Numbered from the stretch's first letter, positions 36,893 through 46,314 are shown. The stretch is DNA of 64,000 bases from Bartonella sp. WD12.1 (GCF_002022415.1 NZ_MUBG01000001.1:1253501-1317500), one strand, 5' to 3'. The notes: generated by a model not told the origin, from the sequence alone. Numbers and translations are program-made.

Positions 36893-37390
36893 TTAATGGG
36901 TAGCATTTATTTTATTTCCCTCTCCATTATATGACCCCTCTTCTTTCTTAGCCTGTTCAGAAATCAACATTTGCGCAATGCCAATTCCTCCAGATGTAGC
37001 AAATTCTTTAGCCAATTGTTCAGCCATCATAAATTTCCAAATTTGCCCTGCCTGCCCCTTTCCAAAAATGGATTGCATCTCAGTTGTGAACATATTTTCA
37101 ACAAAAGTCTGCAGTATAAAGGCTTCAAAGTTTTTAAAGACTTCAGTGTTTTTGTTCTCTACGCTGTGTGGTTTTAGGTGTACTTGTTGAAGTTCGTGTT
37201 GTGTTACGTTATGTGAGTTTGTGTAATCAGCGTGCACAAGTTGAGCAAAATTGTTTTCTTGATTTGCAGCAGTTTGTGTGCGTGCTGTGGTGTGTAAATC
37301 ACGCAACTTTTCAACAGAAGCACGATATTCAACTGGGTCAGCTGCGCGCGCAACATCAAGAACAATATCTGAAGGTGGCTGAATAGCCAT
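36893..37390 (-). CDS. flgJ: FlgJ-type rod-binding protein without hydrolase domain
   Basis: This 165-residue protein matches only the N-terminal, rod-cap half of enteric FlgJ. The core reads FEAFILQTFVENMFTTEM, then FGKGQAGQIWKFMMAEQLAK and GGIGIAQML, the rod-binding signature. The muramidase half is absent, as is usual in alphaproteobacteria, where a separate SltF enzyme supplies it (candidate at 2011-2592). GGGGAAG precedes the ATG. The gene lies upstream of the FlgN-like gene with a 113-base spacer. Confidence 0.85.
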   Translation of the reverse strand: MAIQPPSDIVLDVARAADPVEYRASVEKLRDLHTTARTQTAANQENNFAQLVHADYTNSHNVTQHELQQVHLKPHSVENKNTEVFKNFEAFILQTFVENMFTTEMQSIFGKGQAGQIWKFMMAEQLAKEFATSGGIGIAQMLISEQAKKEEGSYNGEGNKINATH

Positions 37391-37793
37391 GAGCTTCCCC
37401 TTTATTTAACTACCATTTGCTTTTCTTTGTTTTAAATTCTTAAGTTTCGTCTTAAATTTGACAACAATGCATGCTTCTCTCTAATTTCATAGAAATGGTT
37501 TATACTCACTTGAGTAAAACCACCCTTTGTGCACCCAATAAATTATGTGCACAGAATTTTACACATAATGTATTTTTCAACAAAATACAATGTTTAAATA
37601 AATCACCCCGCGTGGATCAACACAAGAACATTATGTAAAGCAACTAAAGCACCATATGCTGCCTCTTTTTAACGACTACTCGTTTTTCTTCGTAATTCAT
37701 ATTTTCTAAAAAGATAGGATTTTTTTTACTCTTTCAATAGCTTTTAAAAATAAAGTAAACCCTATAACATTTAAACACTATAAAGCACCAAAC
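37391..37793. promoter_or_regulatory. Spacer upstream of flgJ with inverted repeat
   Basis: This 403-base spacer lies between the FliJ-like gene and flgJ, both minus strand. It holds TGTGCAC (37528-37534) and its inverted partner GTGCACA (37547-37553), about 140-160 bases before flgJ, and a second copy of TCACCCCGCGTGGATC (37603-37618). Either could be a regulator site for the flgJ unit. No gene is visible. Confidence 0.4.
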
Positions 37794-38186
37794 TTATGTC
37801 AAACTGACGTCTTTTATCATTTTATCTGCAATATAATCTTCGAGCATATTATTAAATTGTTGACGTTCTTCTATAACTTTAACCTCTTTACACTTTTCTT
37901 CTAATCGTTGCAAACGGCTAGAAGCTTCATGCACAATTTGTTTTTTTTGTACAATTTGTCCCTGAAGATGTTTTTCTGTTTTGGCTATACGTTGTAAGCG
38001 CCGTGCTAAAAAACTGGCATCCAAAAAATCAGGAGTTTTTTCCTTTTCCATTAAGGAAAAAAGTGCCCGCGTCTCCTCTTCACAAGCAGAAAGGTCATTG
38101 TGTAAACCTTCTAATTCAATCTTATGATAAGTTTTCATAAAACTTTGTATCTTAAGAAGCTTACGGTAGCGTTTGCCCTTTTGCAT
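37794..38186 (-). CDS. FliJ-like coiled-coil export protein
   Basis: This 130-residue protein is almost all helix and rich in Lys, Glu and Gln, with a likely coiled coil through its length (RRLQRIAKTEKHLQGQIVQK, then SSRLQRLEEKCKEVKV). It matches the form of FliJ, the stalk that links the FliI ring to FlhA. No other fliJ is seen in the window. It starts one base after the fliR stop, so it is coupled to flhA-fliR. The symbol is withheld because sequence identity with known FliJ is weak. Confidence 0.6.
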   Translation of the reverse strand: MQKGKRYRKLLKIQSFMKTYHKIELEGLHNDLSACEEETRALFSLMEKEKTPDFLDASFLARRLQRIAKTEKHLQGQIVQKKQIVHEASSRLQRLEEKCKEVKVIEERQQFNNMLEDYIADKMIKDVSLT

Positions 38187-38187
38187 T

Positions 38188-38972
38188 TTAAGGTCCCCTA
38201 TTGAGCCAATCTTGAAGCTCTAAACTGAAAAAATGTAAAAGCTCTGGTATCAAGAAATAAAGTAAAAATATCCCCCCTGCGACAACAAAAGGCAATGAAA
38301 TAAAATAAACCGGAATGGTAGGTGTTAATTTATTTACTAATCCGATCCCAATATTGATCAAAATCGCATAAGTAATAAAAGGTGCTGCAATAGATAGTGT
38401 GGTTAAAAATGCTCGCGACAAAACATCACGATAATCAATCAAAGCGGCTTCTGGATTTGGAATAAAAGATGGTGAGACAACATCATAAGAAGCTAAAAGG
38501 CCACGAATAGTCACCATATGCAAATCACTTGCAAAAAAAAGCATAACAGCCGCCAAAACAAATAGATGAGCAATTTGAGTTTCTGGCATTGAGTCAATCA
38601 CACTATGACCAGGTTGACCTGAATATCCTATAGACATGGCAATGATTGTCGCCATAAATTGCAATGCCCACAGATAAACATGGGCAATAACTCCCAAACT
38701 AGCCCCAATAAGCATTTCAGAAAACAAAGCGCGTGTAAGAACTGCAATATCAGGCTTATCACCAAGTTCTTTAAAAAATCAACAACAAGGGGAAGCATAA
38801 CAAATGAAAAAGCAATAGCAAGCAATAAACGGAAATTCATGGGAATACGTAAGCTTGATATGCCCGGCATAAACATCAAACAAGCCCCTACCCGTGCAAA
38901 AACTAACATGGCGATGATAACCAACTGGTCAATTGGCAAAGACGTCACAGGTAATAAAGACGTCAATGACAT
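38188..38972 (-). pseudogene. fliR: Flagellar export gate protein FliR, frameshifted
   Basis: FliR is an essential membrane part of the export gate. The N-terminal part (ATG at 38972, TGATG overlap with flhA) reads LPIDQLVIIAMLVFARVGAC, then FRLLLAIAFSFVMLPLVVDF in one frame. The rest (SEMLIGASLGVIAHVYLWAL through IPELLHFFSLELQDWLNRGP) is in another. The shift lies at T6A3 (38770-38778 on the plus strand as A6 next to T3): one extra base gives DFLKELGDKPDIAVLTRALF, a natural join. Total length would be about 261 residues, normal for FliR. A real mutation, slippage or sequencing error cannot be told apart here. Confidence 0.85.
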
Positions 38973-41077
38973 CAACTCTTCTCCCGTGAAGAGATAACTC
39001 CTAATGTTTTAACTTCAACACCACGAGCAATTTCTGCATGAGAAAGAACAGGCAACGTCGAGAAAAGGCGTTCCATAATCATGCGAACATAAGGTCGCGC
39101 TTCAGGCGATGTAATCAGTACAAAACGCACCGCTTTTTCCATATACTGGCGAATGATAGCTGTTGCCTCGGTTCCAAATTTTTCAAGTTCAACAGGATCC
39201 ATATCAAATTCAATAATTTCACCCTTTGCATCACGTTTTAAAGCTTTGTGGAAAGCAAGGTCCCAGTAACTTCCCATCCGTAAAACCTGCAGTACACCAC
39301 CTTCAGATAAGTCACCACAAATTTGCTGCGATAAACGCAACCGCACATGCTCAGCAATCAAATCAGAACGCCGCACATGGGGTGCAATTTCAGCCACCGC
39401 TTCTAAAACAAGATTTAAACTGCGAATGGAAACACGTTCTGATAATAAAAGCTTTAAAACCGCTTGTAACCCAGAATAAGAAAGATGTGCAGGACAAATT
39501 TCTTCCAATAATTTACGATATTCGCCACCCAAACGTTCAAGAAGAATGCGCATATCTTTATAAGAAAACAATTGTGCTAAATTATTGCGTAAAACTTCAC
39601 TCAAATGGGTCAACAACACAGAAAGATTATCGACCGCCATATAACCTTCACGCATCAATTCAGAGCGAAATGTTTCTGAGGTTGCAAAAGCACGCATACC
39701 AAAAGCCGGCTCGCACACTTGTTCACCTGGAATATTGGGAATAGGTTTATTGCTCGGCATAATGAGGACCTCACCTATGCGCATTTCGTAAGATGCCACA
39801 ACCGTACCATATAATTTGATCCAATAGCTTTTTGCCGGCACTTTATAATCATCTGATATCTGTATTTCAGGAATAACAAAACCATATTCTTGCGCAAATT
39901 TACGGCGCATTTTTGCAACACGGTCAGCCAATTCAACTTTTTTCGATAATAAATGCTTAGACAATTGCTTGCCCATGGCAATTTCAACACGTACCGTTTC
40001 AAGTGATGCTTTAAGCGACTGGCTTTCTTCCTGATGAGCCTTTTGTGCATCTTGTGCCAACTGTGCCTCTTGTGCAAGAGATTCTTTGCGCAAGCGATGT
40101 GGAATAGAATAACCAATCGAAGCCATAAGCAAAGACAAAAGAATAAAAGGAACAGCTGGCAAACCAGGCATCAACCCTAACATAAATAAAAGAAGAGAAG
40201 ATACAAAGAGCGCTTTGGGATACCTTCCAAGTTGCCCCAAAACAGCCTTTTCAGCTGAACCACGGGTACCCCCTTTAGAAACCAAAAGACCTGCCGCCAA
40301 AGAAACAATCAAAGCCGGTATCTGTGTAACAAGACCATCACCCACGGAAAGCTTAGTAAAAACATCCGCCGCACCAGATAAGGTCATTCCATGGCGTGTA
40401 ACACCAATAATAATACCCCCAACAATATTAACAGCCGTAATAATAAGCCCGGCAATAGCATCCCCACGCACAAATTTTGATGCCCCATCCATTGCCCCAA
40501 AAAAGGAACTTTCTTCTTCAAGTTCATGACGGCGACGTTGCGCTTCTTTCTCATCAATAAGGCCTGATGAAAGATCAGCATCAATAGCCATTTGCTTTCC
40601 TGGAATAGCATCTAGAGTAAAACGTGCACCCACTTCAGCAATACGCGTTGCACCTTTGGTGATCACCAAAAAATTGACAATAATAACAATGGCAAAAACA
40701 ACAAGACCAATAACAAAATCCCCCCCCATCACAAACTGCGAAAAACCGTGAATCACATTTCCTGCGGCTTTATAGCCTTCATCACCATGGGTTAAAATAA
40801 CACGGGTTGTCGCAATATTAAGGGATAAGCGCAATAAGGTCGTAATCAACAAAACTGTTGGAAAAGCTGAAAAATCAAGTGGCCGCTGAATCCACAACGA
40901 AACCATTAAAATCAAAACAGAAAATGCAATGGAAAAGGAAAGCCCCAAATCTAAAATAAAAGCAGGAACAGGTAAAAAGAGAACTGTGAGAATAATGATA
41001 ATTCCCATCGCAAACGCAATATCTCGACCAGAAAATTGATTCTGGTTTCCAATATGGGTACCCGGACTACGCTGCAC
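38972..41077 (-). CDS. flhA: Flagellar export gate protein FlhA
   Basis: FlhA is the large export-gate subunit. The start is taken as the GTG at 41077, since AAGGAG lies 6 bases before it; the upstream TTG at 41095 would place that site inside the gene. That gives 701 residues: about eight membrane helices (about 20-320) with the FHIPEP signature region [20 protein letters not shown] and [20 protein letters not shown], then a large cytoplasmic domain (about 360-695) that docks chaperone-substrate pairs. It heads the unit flhA-fliR-fliJ. Confidence 0.95.
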   Translation of the reverse strand: MQRSPGTHIGNQNQFSGRDIAFAMGIIIILTVLFLPVPAFILDLGLSFSIAFSVLILMVSLWIQRPLDFSAFPTVLLITTLLRLSLNIATTRVILTHGDEGYKAAGNVIHGFSQFVMGGDFVIGLVVFAIVIIVNFLVITKGATRIAEVGARFTLDAIPGKQMAIDADLSSGLIDEKEAQRRRHELEEESSFFGAMDGASKFVRGDAIAGLIITAVNIVGGIIIGVTRHGMTLSGAADVFTKLSVGDGLVTQIPALIVSLAAGLLVSKGGTRGSAEKAVLGQLGRYPKALFVSSLLLFMLGLMPGLPAVPFILLSLLMASIGYSIPHRLRKESLAQEAQLAQDAQKAHQEESQSLKASLETVRVEIAMGKQLSKHLLSKKVELADRVAKMRRKFAQEYGFVIPEIQISDDYKVPAKSYWIKLYGTVVASYEMRIGEVLIMPSNKPIPNIPGEQVCEPAFGMRAFATSETFRSELMREGYMAVDNLSVLLTHLSEVLRNNLAQLFSYKDMRILLERLGGEYRKLLEEICPAHLSYSGLQAVLKLLLSERVSIRSLNLVLEAVAEIAPHVRRSDLIAEHVRLRLSQQICGDLSEGGVLQVLRMGSYWDLAFHKALKRDAKGEIIEFDMDPVELEKFGTEATAIIRQYMEKAVRFVLITSPEARPYVRMIMERLFSTLPVLSHAEIARGVEVKTLGVISSREKS

Positions 41078-41446
41078 ACTTTTCTCCTTAAACAATTATA
41101 TTCCATACCCCCCTTGCCAAAAGAACTTTAAAAAATTCTTTAATGCACTTTTTATCGCAAACTTTAAGTAACAAAGCTTGTGTGAAAATGGTGTGTAACT
41201 ACACAATTAATGGTGTTGTGGCTACACAATTTTGACATACTTTAAAATTTACACATCAATATAACAAATCTTTTATCCCCTATAAACCATAACACAAAAC
41301 ACATTATCCCTCGCGTAGTCTAAAAATAATTTTAAGCTTGCCGAATGTTTGATATCAGCCTATATTACAGTGTGTAACATTGTGTGAATATACATTGATA
41401 CAATAAGAAACTGCGAGAGGTTTCTAAAAACAGTAAGAGGTTTATT
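41078..41446. promoter_or_regulatory. Regulatory spacer upstream of flhA
   Basis: This is a 369-base spacer between divergent flhA and a small plus-strand gene. CTACACAATT occurs twice (41199-41208 and 41222-41231), 23 bases apart, and GTGTGTAAC occurs at 41191 and about 41371. Such repeats next to the flhA start may be operator sites; this is inference from spacing only. Confidence 0.35.
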
Positions 41447-41542
41447 ATGACTGATATGGTAAAAACTGCTATGCTTTATTCAACGCTGATTATCAGCGCC
41501 AATGCCATTATTGTTTTAGCTTTGGTGCTTGGCATTCAATAA
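41447..41542 (+). CDS. Small membrane protein, 31 residues
   Basis: A short frame with a good ribosome site (AGAGG, 6 bases before the ATG) encodes TDMVKTAMLYSTLIISANA followed by a hydrophobic run ending VLGIQ. About 20 residues form one membrane helix. No family is recognised. The good start signal and clean hydrophobic pattern in a region otherwise without genes support a real product; its place divergent from flhA may be incidental. Confidence 0.5.
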   Translation: MTDMVKTAMLYSTLIISANAIIVLALVLGIQ

Positions 41543-42153
41543 AGTCTCATTGAGAGAGGCTCATTTAAGCTCTTCACATCCATAGCAAAATCTGAGCATT
41601 TTGAGCAGTCAAATAAGGATGTTATATATACAAGTAAAGAAATATAGAGAATTTTAAAAATTAAGAGGAGGGGAACGTGTTTTTTTGCTTAAGTTATATT
41701 GTTGATACGTAATTATCGCTTTAAGAGTTTGTGTGAAAATTTTCGTTACTAAGACATTTTTAGAGGAATCTGCTTTTTAAAGCCTGTTTTTTTTATAAGT
41801 AATTCTTAGCAAGATTGCTCTTTTAAATTCAAAGATTAAGCATTTTTATTATAACATTCCTATCAATTGGTCTTACAATAAGAGTACTTATTACTAAACT
41901 CGATCTGACTTCAGCAATTATTTTTTATAAGACATGAACGACAGTTTATAAGAAATAAATGGTAATCGTTTTACCATCGTCGTTTTAGCCTTTTCATCTT
42001 TCTAGACAGGCTATAATTTTTTAAACTCAAGCTGTTTATAAAAATCTCATTTATCACACTGTTTATTTAATCATATTACTTATTTAAAGCATCAAACAAA
42101 AAAACAACATAAATAGTGCACCAAAGCAGTATACTCAACAAGGACAAACAAAA
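41543..42153. other. AT-rich spacer without visible genes
   Basis: This 611-base stretch of A/T-rich DNA is without long frames. Nothing recognisable was found apart from an AGAGGAGGGG run at about 41660 that precedes only an 11-codon frame. Confidence 0.4.
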
Positions 42154-42486
42154 ATGAAGTTGCAGCAAATTGAAGATGGTATTTTTGTTAGTGCCCAAAT
42201 CAGCGTTGCAAACATTAAAACACTCGCAAAAACTGGAATTAAAACTATTGTCTGCAACAGGCCTGATCAAGAAGAGCCTAACCAGCCTGATTTTGCCACC
42301 ATTCAAGCAGCCGCTCATCAACACGGAATACAAGCTCACTATATTCCGATTACACCTTCGACTATAGAAAAATCTCACATTGAAGCTATGCAAACAATTT
42401 TAAAAACAGCACCGCTTCCTCTCCTCGCCTATTGCTGCTACGGTACACGCTCAATTCATCTTTGCTCTTTAGCACGTATTATTTAA
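42154..42486 (+). CDS. DUF442 / TIGR01244-type phosphatase-like protein
   Basis: This 110-residue protein has the fold of small tyrosine-phosphatase-like domains, known as beta-lactamase-hydrolase-like phosphatases. N-terminal IEDGIFVSAQISVANIKTLA and KTIVCNRPDQEEPNQPDF are family features. The active loop reads AYCCYGTRS, with the catalytic Cys and the Arg four residues on. In the family the domain is stand-alone or fused to a sulfur-metabolism hydrolase; here it is alone. Substrate unknown. Confidence 0.75.
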   Translation: MKLQQIEDGIFVSAQISVANIKTLAKTGIKTIVCNRPDQEEPNQPDFATIQAAAHQHGIQAHYIPITPSTIEKSHIEAMQTILKTAPLPLLAYCCYGTRSIHLCSLARII

Positions 42487-42576
42487 CCTTGTGTTTTAAT
42501 AAAACAGAAAGAAACAAACATTAAACCTTCTTATTATAAAACCATGAGGCCATGTAACTAAGAAGCGACAAAAACA

Positions 42577-42738
42577 ATGATGAAGTCTGATCTCCAAACT
42601 GTTAATTCCCCTACTCATAAACGAAAACTTCACCTGTTTCATGACGTTTTGGAATATATCTTTATTCTCATAATCAGCTTAAGCTCTATTTTTGCGATTC
42701 TTTTTTCCTTTTTAGATCGGATCATGATGTTTTTTTAA
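42577..42738 (+). CDS. Small membrane protein, 53 residues
   Basis: The frame starts with a double ATG and encodes a polar N-terminus (KSDLQTVNSPTHKRKLHLFH) followed by a hydrophobic helix (YIFILIISLSSIFAILFSF) and a short tail. A weak AAGAAG lies before the start. The 3' end overlaps the convergent ribF end by 17 bases. The positively charged stretch before the helix is typical of an inner-membrane microprotein. No family recognised. Confidence 0.45.
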   Translation: MMKSDLQTVNSPTHKRKLHLFHDVLEYIFILIISLSSIFAILFSFLDRIMMFF

Positions 42739-43714
42739 AAGTCAGCAACTGATCTAGCAATGAAAGCGGTTGAATTTTTTCCAAAACCGCTTTTGCTTCA
42801 TTTTCATCATGTTGCATTTGTTTTTTCAAAGGCTCTAATCCATCAAATTTTTTTTGCCCTCGTAAAAACTGTACAAAAGAAACGGTACAGCTTTCATCAT
42901 AAAGATTGTCAGTAAAATCAAACAAATAAGTTTCTAAAAGTGGTGCTCCACCATCAATAACTGTTGGGCGACAACCAAAACTTGCGACACCATCATGCAA
43001 AACACCATTCAAACGGCGCAATCGTACTGCATAAACACCATGTGCTAAGCCGGTTTGGGGAGGCAACACTTGATTGGCAGTAGGAAAGCCCAAAGACCGA
43101 CCAAGCTTTTCACCATGTATAACATTTGAGCGCACACGATAATGGTACCCTAATAAATGAGCTGCTTTTTCCACCTGCCCTTGTGATAAAAGCTGACGAA
43201 TAAAACTAGAAGAAATTTCCTCCCCCTGTAGAGTACACAAAGAAGGAATTTGAACAACTTCAAAACCGCATTCTTTTCCTTTTTGACGCAAAAACTGCGC
43301 ATTTCCACTTTTTTTTCGACCAAAGTGAAAATTATCCCCCGTTACCACAACACAAACATCAAAAGCTTGTTTTAAAACAACGCTAATAAATTCATCAGCT
43401 GAAAGAGCAGCAAACTGTGCATCAAAATGCTCTTCAACTACACCCTGAAAACCCAAAATTTTGAAGATTTCAGCTTTTTCAGCTGCTGGTGTCAAACGAT
43501 CAACACAAGCTGAACCTTGAAAAAAACTTCTTGGATGCGGTTCAAATGTTAACACAAGAGCTGGCTTGTTTTTTATACGTGCTAAATCTAACGCTTTTTG
43601 CAACACCGCTTGGTGACCACGATGAACACCATCAAAATTCCCAATAGCTAAAACTGCACCACGTAAAACTTCAGGAATCTCTGTGTATCCTTGAAGACGC
43701 AAAAAATTATCCAT
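42722..43714 (-). CDS. ribF: Bifunctional riboflavin kinase / FAD synthetase RibF
   Basis: RibF converts riboflavin to FMN and then FAD. This 330-residue protein has an N-terminal nucleotidyltransferase domain (GNFDGVHRGHQAVLQ, GDNFHFGRKKSG, and SSSFIRQLLSQGQVEKA) and a C-terminal kinase domain with the GRSLGFPTANQVLPP motif and ETYLFDFTDNLY. The start is taken at the ATG at 43714, overlapping the stop of the upstream gene (TAATG); the frame is open 15 bases further. It is coupled to the HAD gene. Confidence 0.95.
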   Translation of the reverse strand: MDNFLRLQGYTEIPEVLRGAVLAIGNFDGVHRGHQAVLQKALDLARIKNKPALVLTFEPHPRSFFQGSACVDRLTPAAEKAEIFKILGFQGVVEEHFDAQFAALSADEFISVVLKQAFDVCVVVTGDNFHFGRKKSGNAQFLRQKGKECGFEVVQIPSLCTLQGEEISSSFIRQLLSQGQVEKAAHLLGYHYRVRSNVIHGEKLGRSLGFPTANQVLPPQTGLAHGVYAVRLRRLNGVLHDGVASFGCRPTVIDGGAPLLETYLFDFTDNLYDESCTVSFVQFLRGQKKFDGLEPLKKQMQHDENEAKAVLEKIQPLSLLDQLLTFKKTS

Positions 43715-44559
43715 TATTGAAGCGCCCACATCATCGCTTGTGGCTGATAACCATAATGGTTAAGAAAAGAGTGCAAAGCTTCTTTATTGACCACACCATT
43801 GTGCGTATAGTCATGACAATGGATGCCCCCCAGAATATAAAGGACATCAACCCCAAAATCGATAGCGCCTTTTACATCGGTTAAAATGCCATCTCCAATA
43901 GCTAAAATCCGACTTTTTTCTATTGTCCCACGAATGTTTTTTAATTTTTCAAAAGCACATTCATAAATAGGTGTATGGGGTTTACCCGCAATACGGACCT
44001 CACCGCCTAAATATTGGTAAAGCTGTGCTAAAGCACCAGCGCACCACAATGTTTGATCCCCACAATGAACAGTGATATCAGGATTGGCACAAATAAAAGG
44101 CAAACCCCGTTCTTGTAGGCGCTGCAGCATATCTTCATAAGCCTGTGGCGTTTCTCCAAAGTCTTCAAAAAAGCCACTGCAAACCACCGCACAAGCTTCC
44201 TCTTCTTCAACCAGCTCACATGCTAACCCTTTAAACAAAGCCAAATCACGTTGCGGACCAATAAAAAAGATTTTCTGCGGTGCACTCAAAATAAGATCAC
44301 GTGTCACATCACCTGAAGTGATAATTGCATCATAACAATCACTGGCAACTTTCATTCTTTGCAATTGAGCTATAACATCTTCACGTGGTCGGGGTGAATT
44401 GGTAAGCAAAACAACGCTTTTTCCCATCTTGCGCATTTTTTGCAAAGCTTTCACAGCTGAATCAAAAACGCGCACACCATCGTGCACAACCCCCCAAACA
44501 TCACAAAACACAGCATCATAATGGGTAACTATAGGATCAATATGAGTGAGTTCTTTCAT
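43714..44559 (-). CDS. TIGR01459-type HAD hydrolase
   Basis: This 281-residue protein is of the HAD class IIA (NagD-like) family. Motif I is in FCDVWGVVHDG, motif II in VVLLTNSPRPREDV, and the C-terminal motif IV in ILAIGDGILTDVKGAIDFGV; the cap lies between. The active-site nucleophile and second Asp/Trp pattern DVWGV is the variant seen in the TIGR01459 group of alphaproteobacteria. Substrate unknown. It is just upstream of ribF, with which it shares an operon, as in other Rhizobiales. Confidence 0.88.
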   Translation of the reverse strand: MKELTHIDPIVTHYDAVFCDVWGVVHDGVRVFDSAVKALQKMRKMGKSVVLLTNSPRPREDVIAQLQRMKVASDCYDAIITSGDVTRDLILSAPQKIFFIGPQRDLALFKGLACELVEEEEACAVVCSGFFEDFGETPQAYEDMLQRLQERGLPFICANPDITVHCGDQTLWCAGALAQLYQYLGGEVRIAGKPHTPIYECAFEKLKNIRGTIEKSRILAIGDGILTDVKGAIDFGVDVLYILGGIHCHDYTHNGVVNKEALHSFLNHYGYQPQAMMWALQ

Positions 44560-44776
44560 GATTATCTATTTATATTATAGTGCGCCCGCTTTTTATTTTT
44601 TTAACTTCTTATCGCAAGATCATTTTTTTGTCATCTGCTTTCTTAAGCCACCATATTTTTACCCAAAAAACCAATTAAATCTTGAGGGTAATTTTGGCTT
44701 TCATCAATTAAGATGGCAAAATTTAAAAAATCAGAAACCCAGCCAAGCTAGAACGAGAATGTTTTAATTAAAACAT

Positions 44777-45085
44777 CTAATAAGGCCATTTTGATCGTGC
44801 AACCCGAAAAGGTCTTGAGTAAGGTGGATAATAACGCTGATAACGCAAGTAACGAATGTAAACTCGAAACAACATAGGATCAATTTTTGCCATCTTGCGT
44901 AGCACATAAAGGCCAATCAACCAAATACACGTCCCAATAATTGTTGCAACAATGCTCATTGCTGAAATAATAAAAACGCCAATTAAAAGCGTTAAAATCA
45001 GCAGTGGTTCGCGCTCTGCTCCCATAATTAGCTTAGGCTCGTAAAGAAAACGATATATGGGCTCGTAGTCTAACTCCTCATCCAT
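44777..45085 (-). CDS. trbD: TrbD-like conjugal transfer protein (isolated remnant)
   Basis: This 102-residue protein of the VirB3/TrbD family has an N-terminal PIYRFLYEPKLIMGAEREPL segment, a double membrane helix (about 28-65) and the TrbD-type end (LRKMAKIDPMLFRVYIRYLR, then YQRYYPPYSR). It would be an inner-membrane part of a type IV secretion channel. The next gene of a trb operon, trbE, should follow at once, but only about 200 bases of spacer precede the HAD gene. So it is a fragment of a lost conjugative element. It overlaps trbC by 16 bases, as in intact operons. Confidence 0.8.
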   Translation of the reverse strand: MDEELDYEPIYRFLYEPKLIMGAEREPLLILTLLIGVFIISAMSIVATIIGTCIWLIGLYVLRKMAKIDPMLFRVYIRYLRYQRYYPPYSRPFRVARSKWPY

Positions 45086-45434
45086 TGCATTTCTCCAATC
45101 ACCATATTTTCAGGAACAACAGCACCAGAAAAAAGCATACCTCTAAAAAGCGACATACCAAAAACAATTATACAGATAAAAAGGACTACATAAATAATCC
45201 TCATTAAAAAGTCACTAATATCATTTCTAAAAATTAAAGCAACTCCACCGGCGGCTGCAATCCCAAACAAAGAAACAACAACAGTAACAGGTCCTGATAT
45301 TAATCTCATAATTCTTTTTAAAGGTGTTTCCCATGGAAAAACCACATCATCAGTTGGTATGCCAGCAGCATAAGCGGAATTTCCTAAAATGAAAAATAAC
45401 AGAAAGACAATGCCTAAATTGAAGATAATTGCAT
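45070..45434 (-). pseudogene. trbC: TrbC-like pilin, frameshifted
   Basis: The open part (45070-45345) encodes a VirB2/TrbC pilin core: FPWETPLKRIMRLISGPVTV with two membrane helices. It lacks a signal peptide. Reading the same frame upstream recovers one (IVFLLFFILGNSAYAAG, 45346-45412) but no start codon. The only ATG, at 45434, is in another frame and stops at 45414. A one-base loss near 45414-45420 explains this. Only the two first trb genes survive, so the locus is a scar. An ATT or CTG start is a less likely alternative. Confidence 0.65.
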
Positions 45435-45957
45435 GACTTACACTTTTAACAAATTAGAATAAATTGAGTATCATTATGATACCTACAAAACAAGAGTATA
45501 TAGACTGTATAAGCTGACAGTTTTGCCATTTTCAATCATTGCCATACTATCCTGGATGCTCCCACTTTAAGAGCCACATCTGATTTAACAGCACAAATAT
45601 TTTTGAGATACCCCCTGCCCGTAATTCCTTACGTTTTACATCACATACATAACTCTTAAGTAATTTTTTTCCACAAATCTTCTCATCGTTATGGTTATAG
45701 ATATACATGTTAACTTCAAGCTTGCATCTAAGCATAACTAAAATTTCAAGAAACCGGTAAACCTAAATTTATATCTGCTTATCCAAACCATGAACAATCA
45801 GATGAGCACAGATTAATATTAAACAGTAGCGCAGTTATCAGTAATTGTTTTTGCACCATGACCATGGCTAAATAAAATTGTCATCACCATGGAGATTTTA
45901 AAAATTCTGATGAATGCTTATGAAAAAGTGTAGCACTATACTATAATTTAAAAAGTT
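45435..45957. other. Spacer between XRE gene and trb remnant
   Basis: About 520 bases without a supported gene. One 62-codon frame on the minus strand (45547-45735) has no family, weak composition and no clear ribosome site, so it is not called. The stretch is probably degraded mobile DNA. Confidence 0.4.
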
Positions 45958-46314
45958 TTACTTCTGATCAGAAATTAATTCTAGAATTGCTTTCTGTTTT
46001 ACAGATGTAAGAACTCTAAAACTTTTTAAAAGCAAGTATTCTTCTTTGCTCGATATGATTTCATCATAATGGCACGAGATACCTTCTTTTGTTGCAGTAT
46101 CAGGATAAAAAAAGGAAATAGGAACATCAAATATATCGGCAATATCTTTCAAACGTCCAGCTCCTACACGATTTAATCCTTTTTCGTACTTTTGGATTTG
46201 TTGGAAGCTTATACCTAAATGGTGAGCTAATGTTTTTTGAGACATTCCCAACATTCTTCTTCTATATCGGATTTTCTTGCCGACAAAAATATCATTATGA
46301 GGATTTTTTTGCAC
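45958..46314 (-). CDS. XRE-family (Cro/CI-type) transcriptional regulator
   Basis: This 118-residue protein has an N-terminal helix-turn-helix: VGKKIRYRRRMLGMSQKTLA, then HHLGISFQQIQKYEKGLNRV, the standard XRE pattern. The remainder has DIADIFDVPISFFY, typical of the ClgR/SinR-like group common in Rhizobiales. The start is a GTG at 46314. The start lies at the edge of the duplicated element (46311-46676), which therefore forms its leader. It is in the mobile scar, so it may be an old phage or plasmid regulator, but the gene is intact. Confidence 0.85.
   Translation of the reverse strand: MQKNPHNDIFVGKKIRYRRRMLGMSQKTLAHHLGISFQQIQKYEKGLNRVGAGRLKDIADIFDVPISFFYPDTATKEGISCHYDEIISSKEEYLLLKSFRVLTSVKQKAILELISDQK

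Noticed and set aside
44546..44767. 73-codon plus-strand frame between the HAD gene and trbD
   Set aside because: Overlaps the HAD start, poor composition; not a recognisable trbE remnant.
45547..45735. 62-codon minus-strand frame
   Set aside because: No family, no ribosome site, unusual composition; in degraded DNA.
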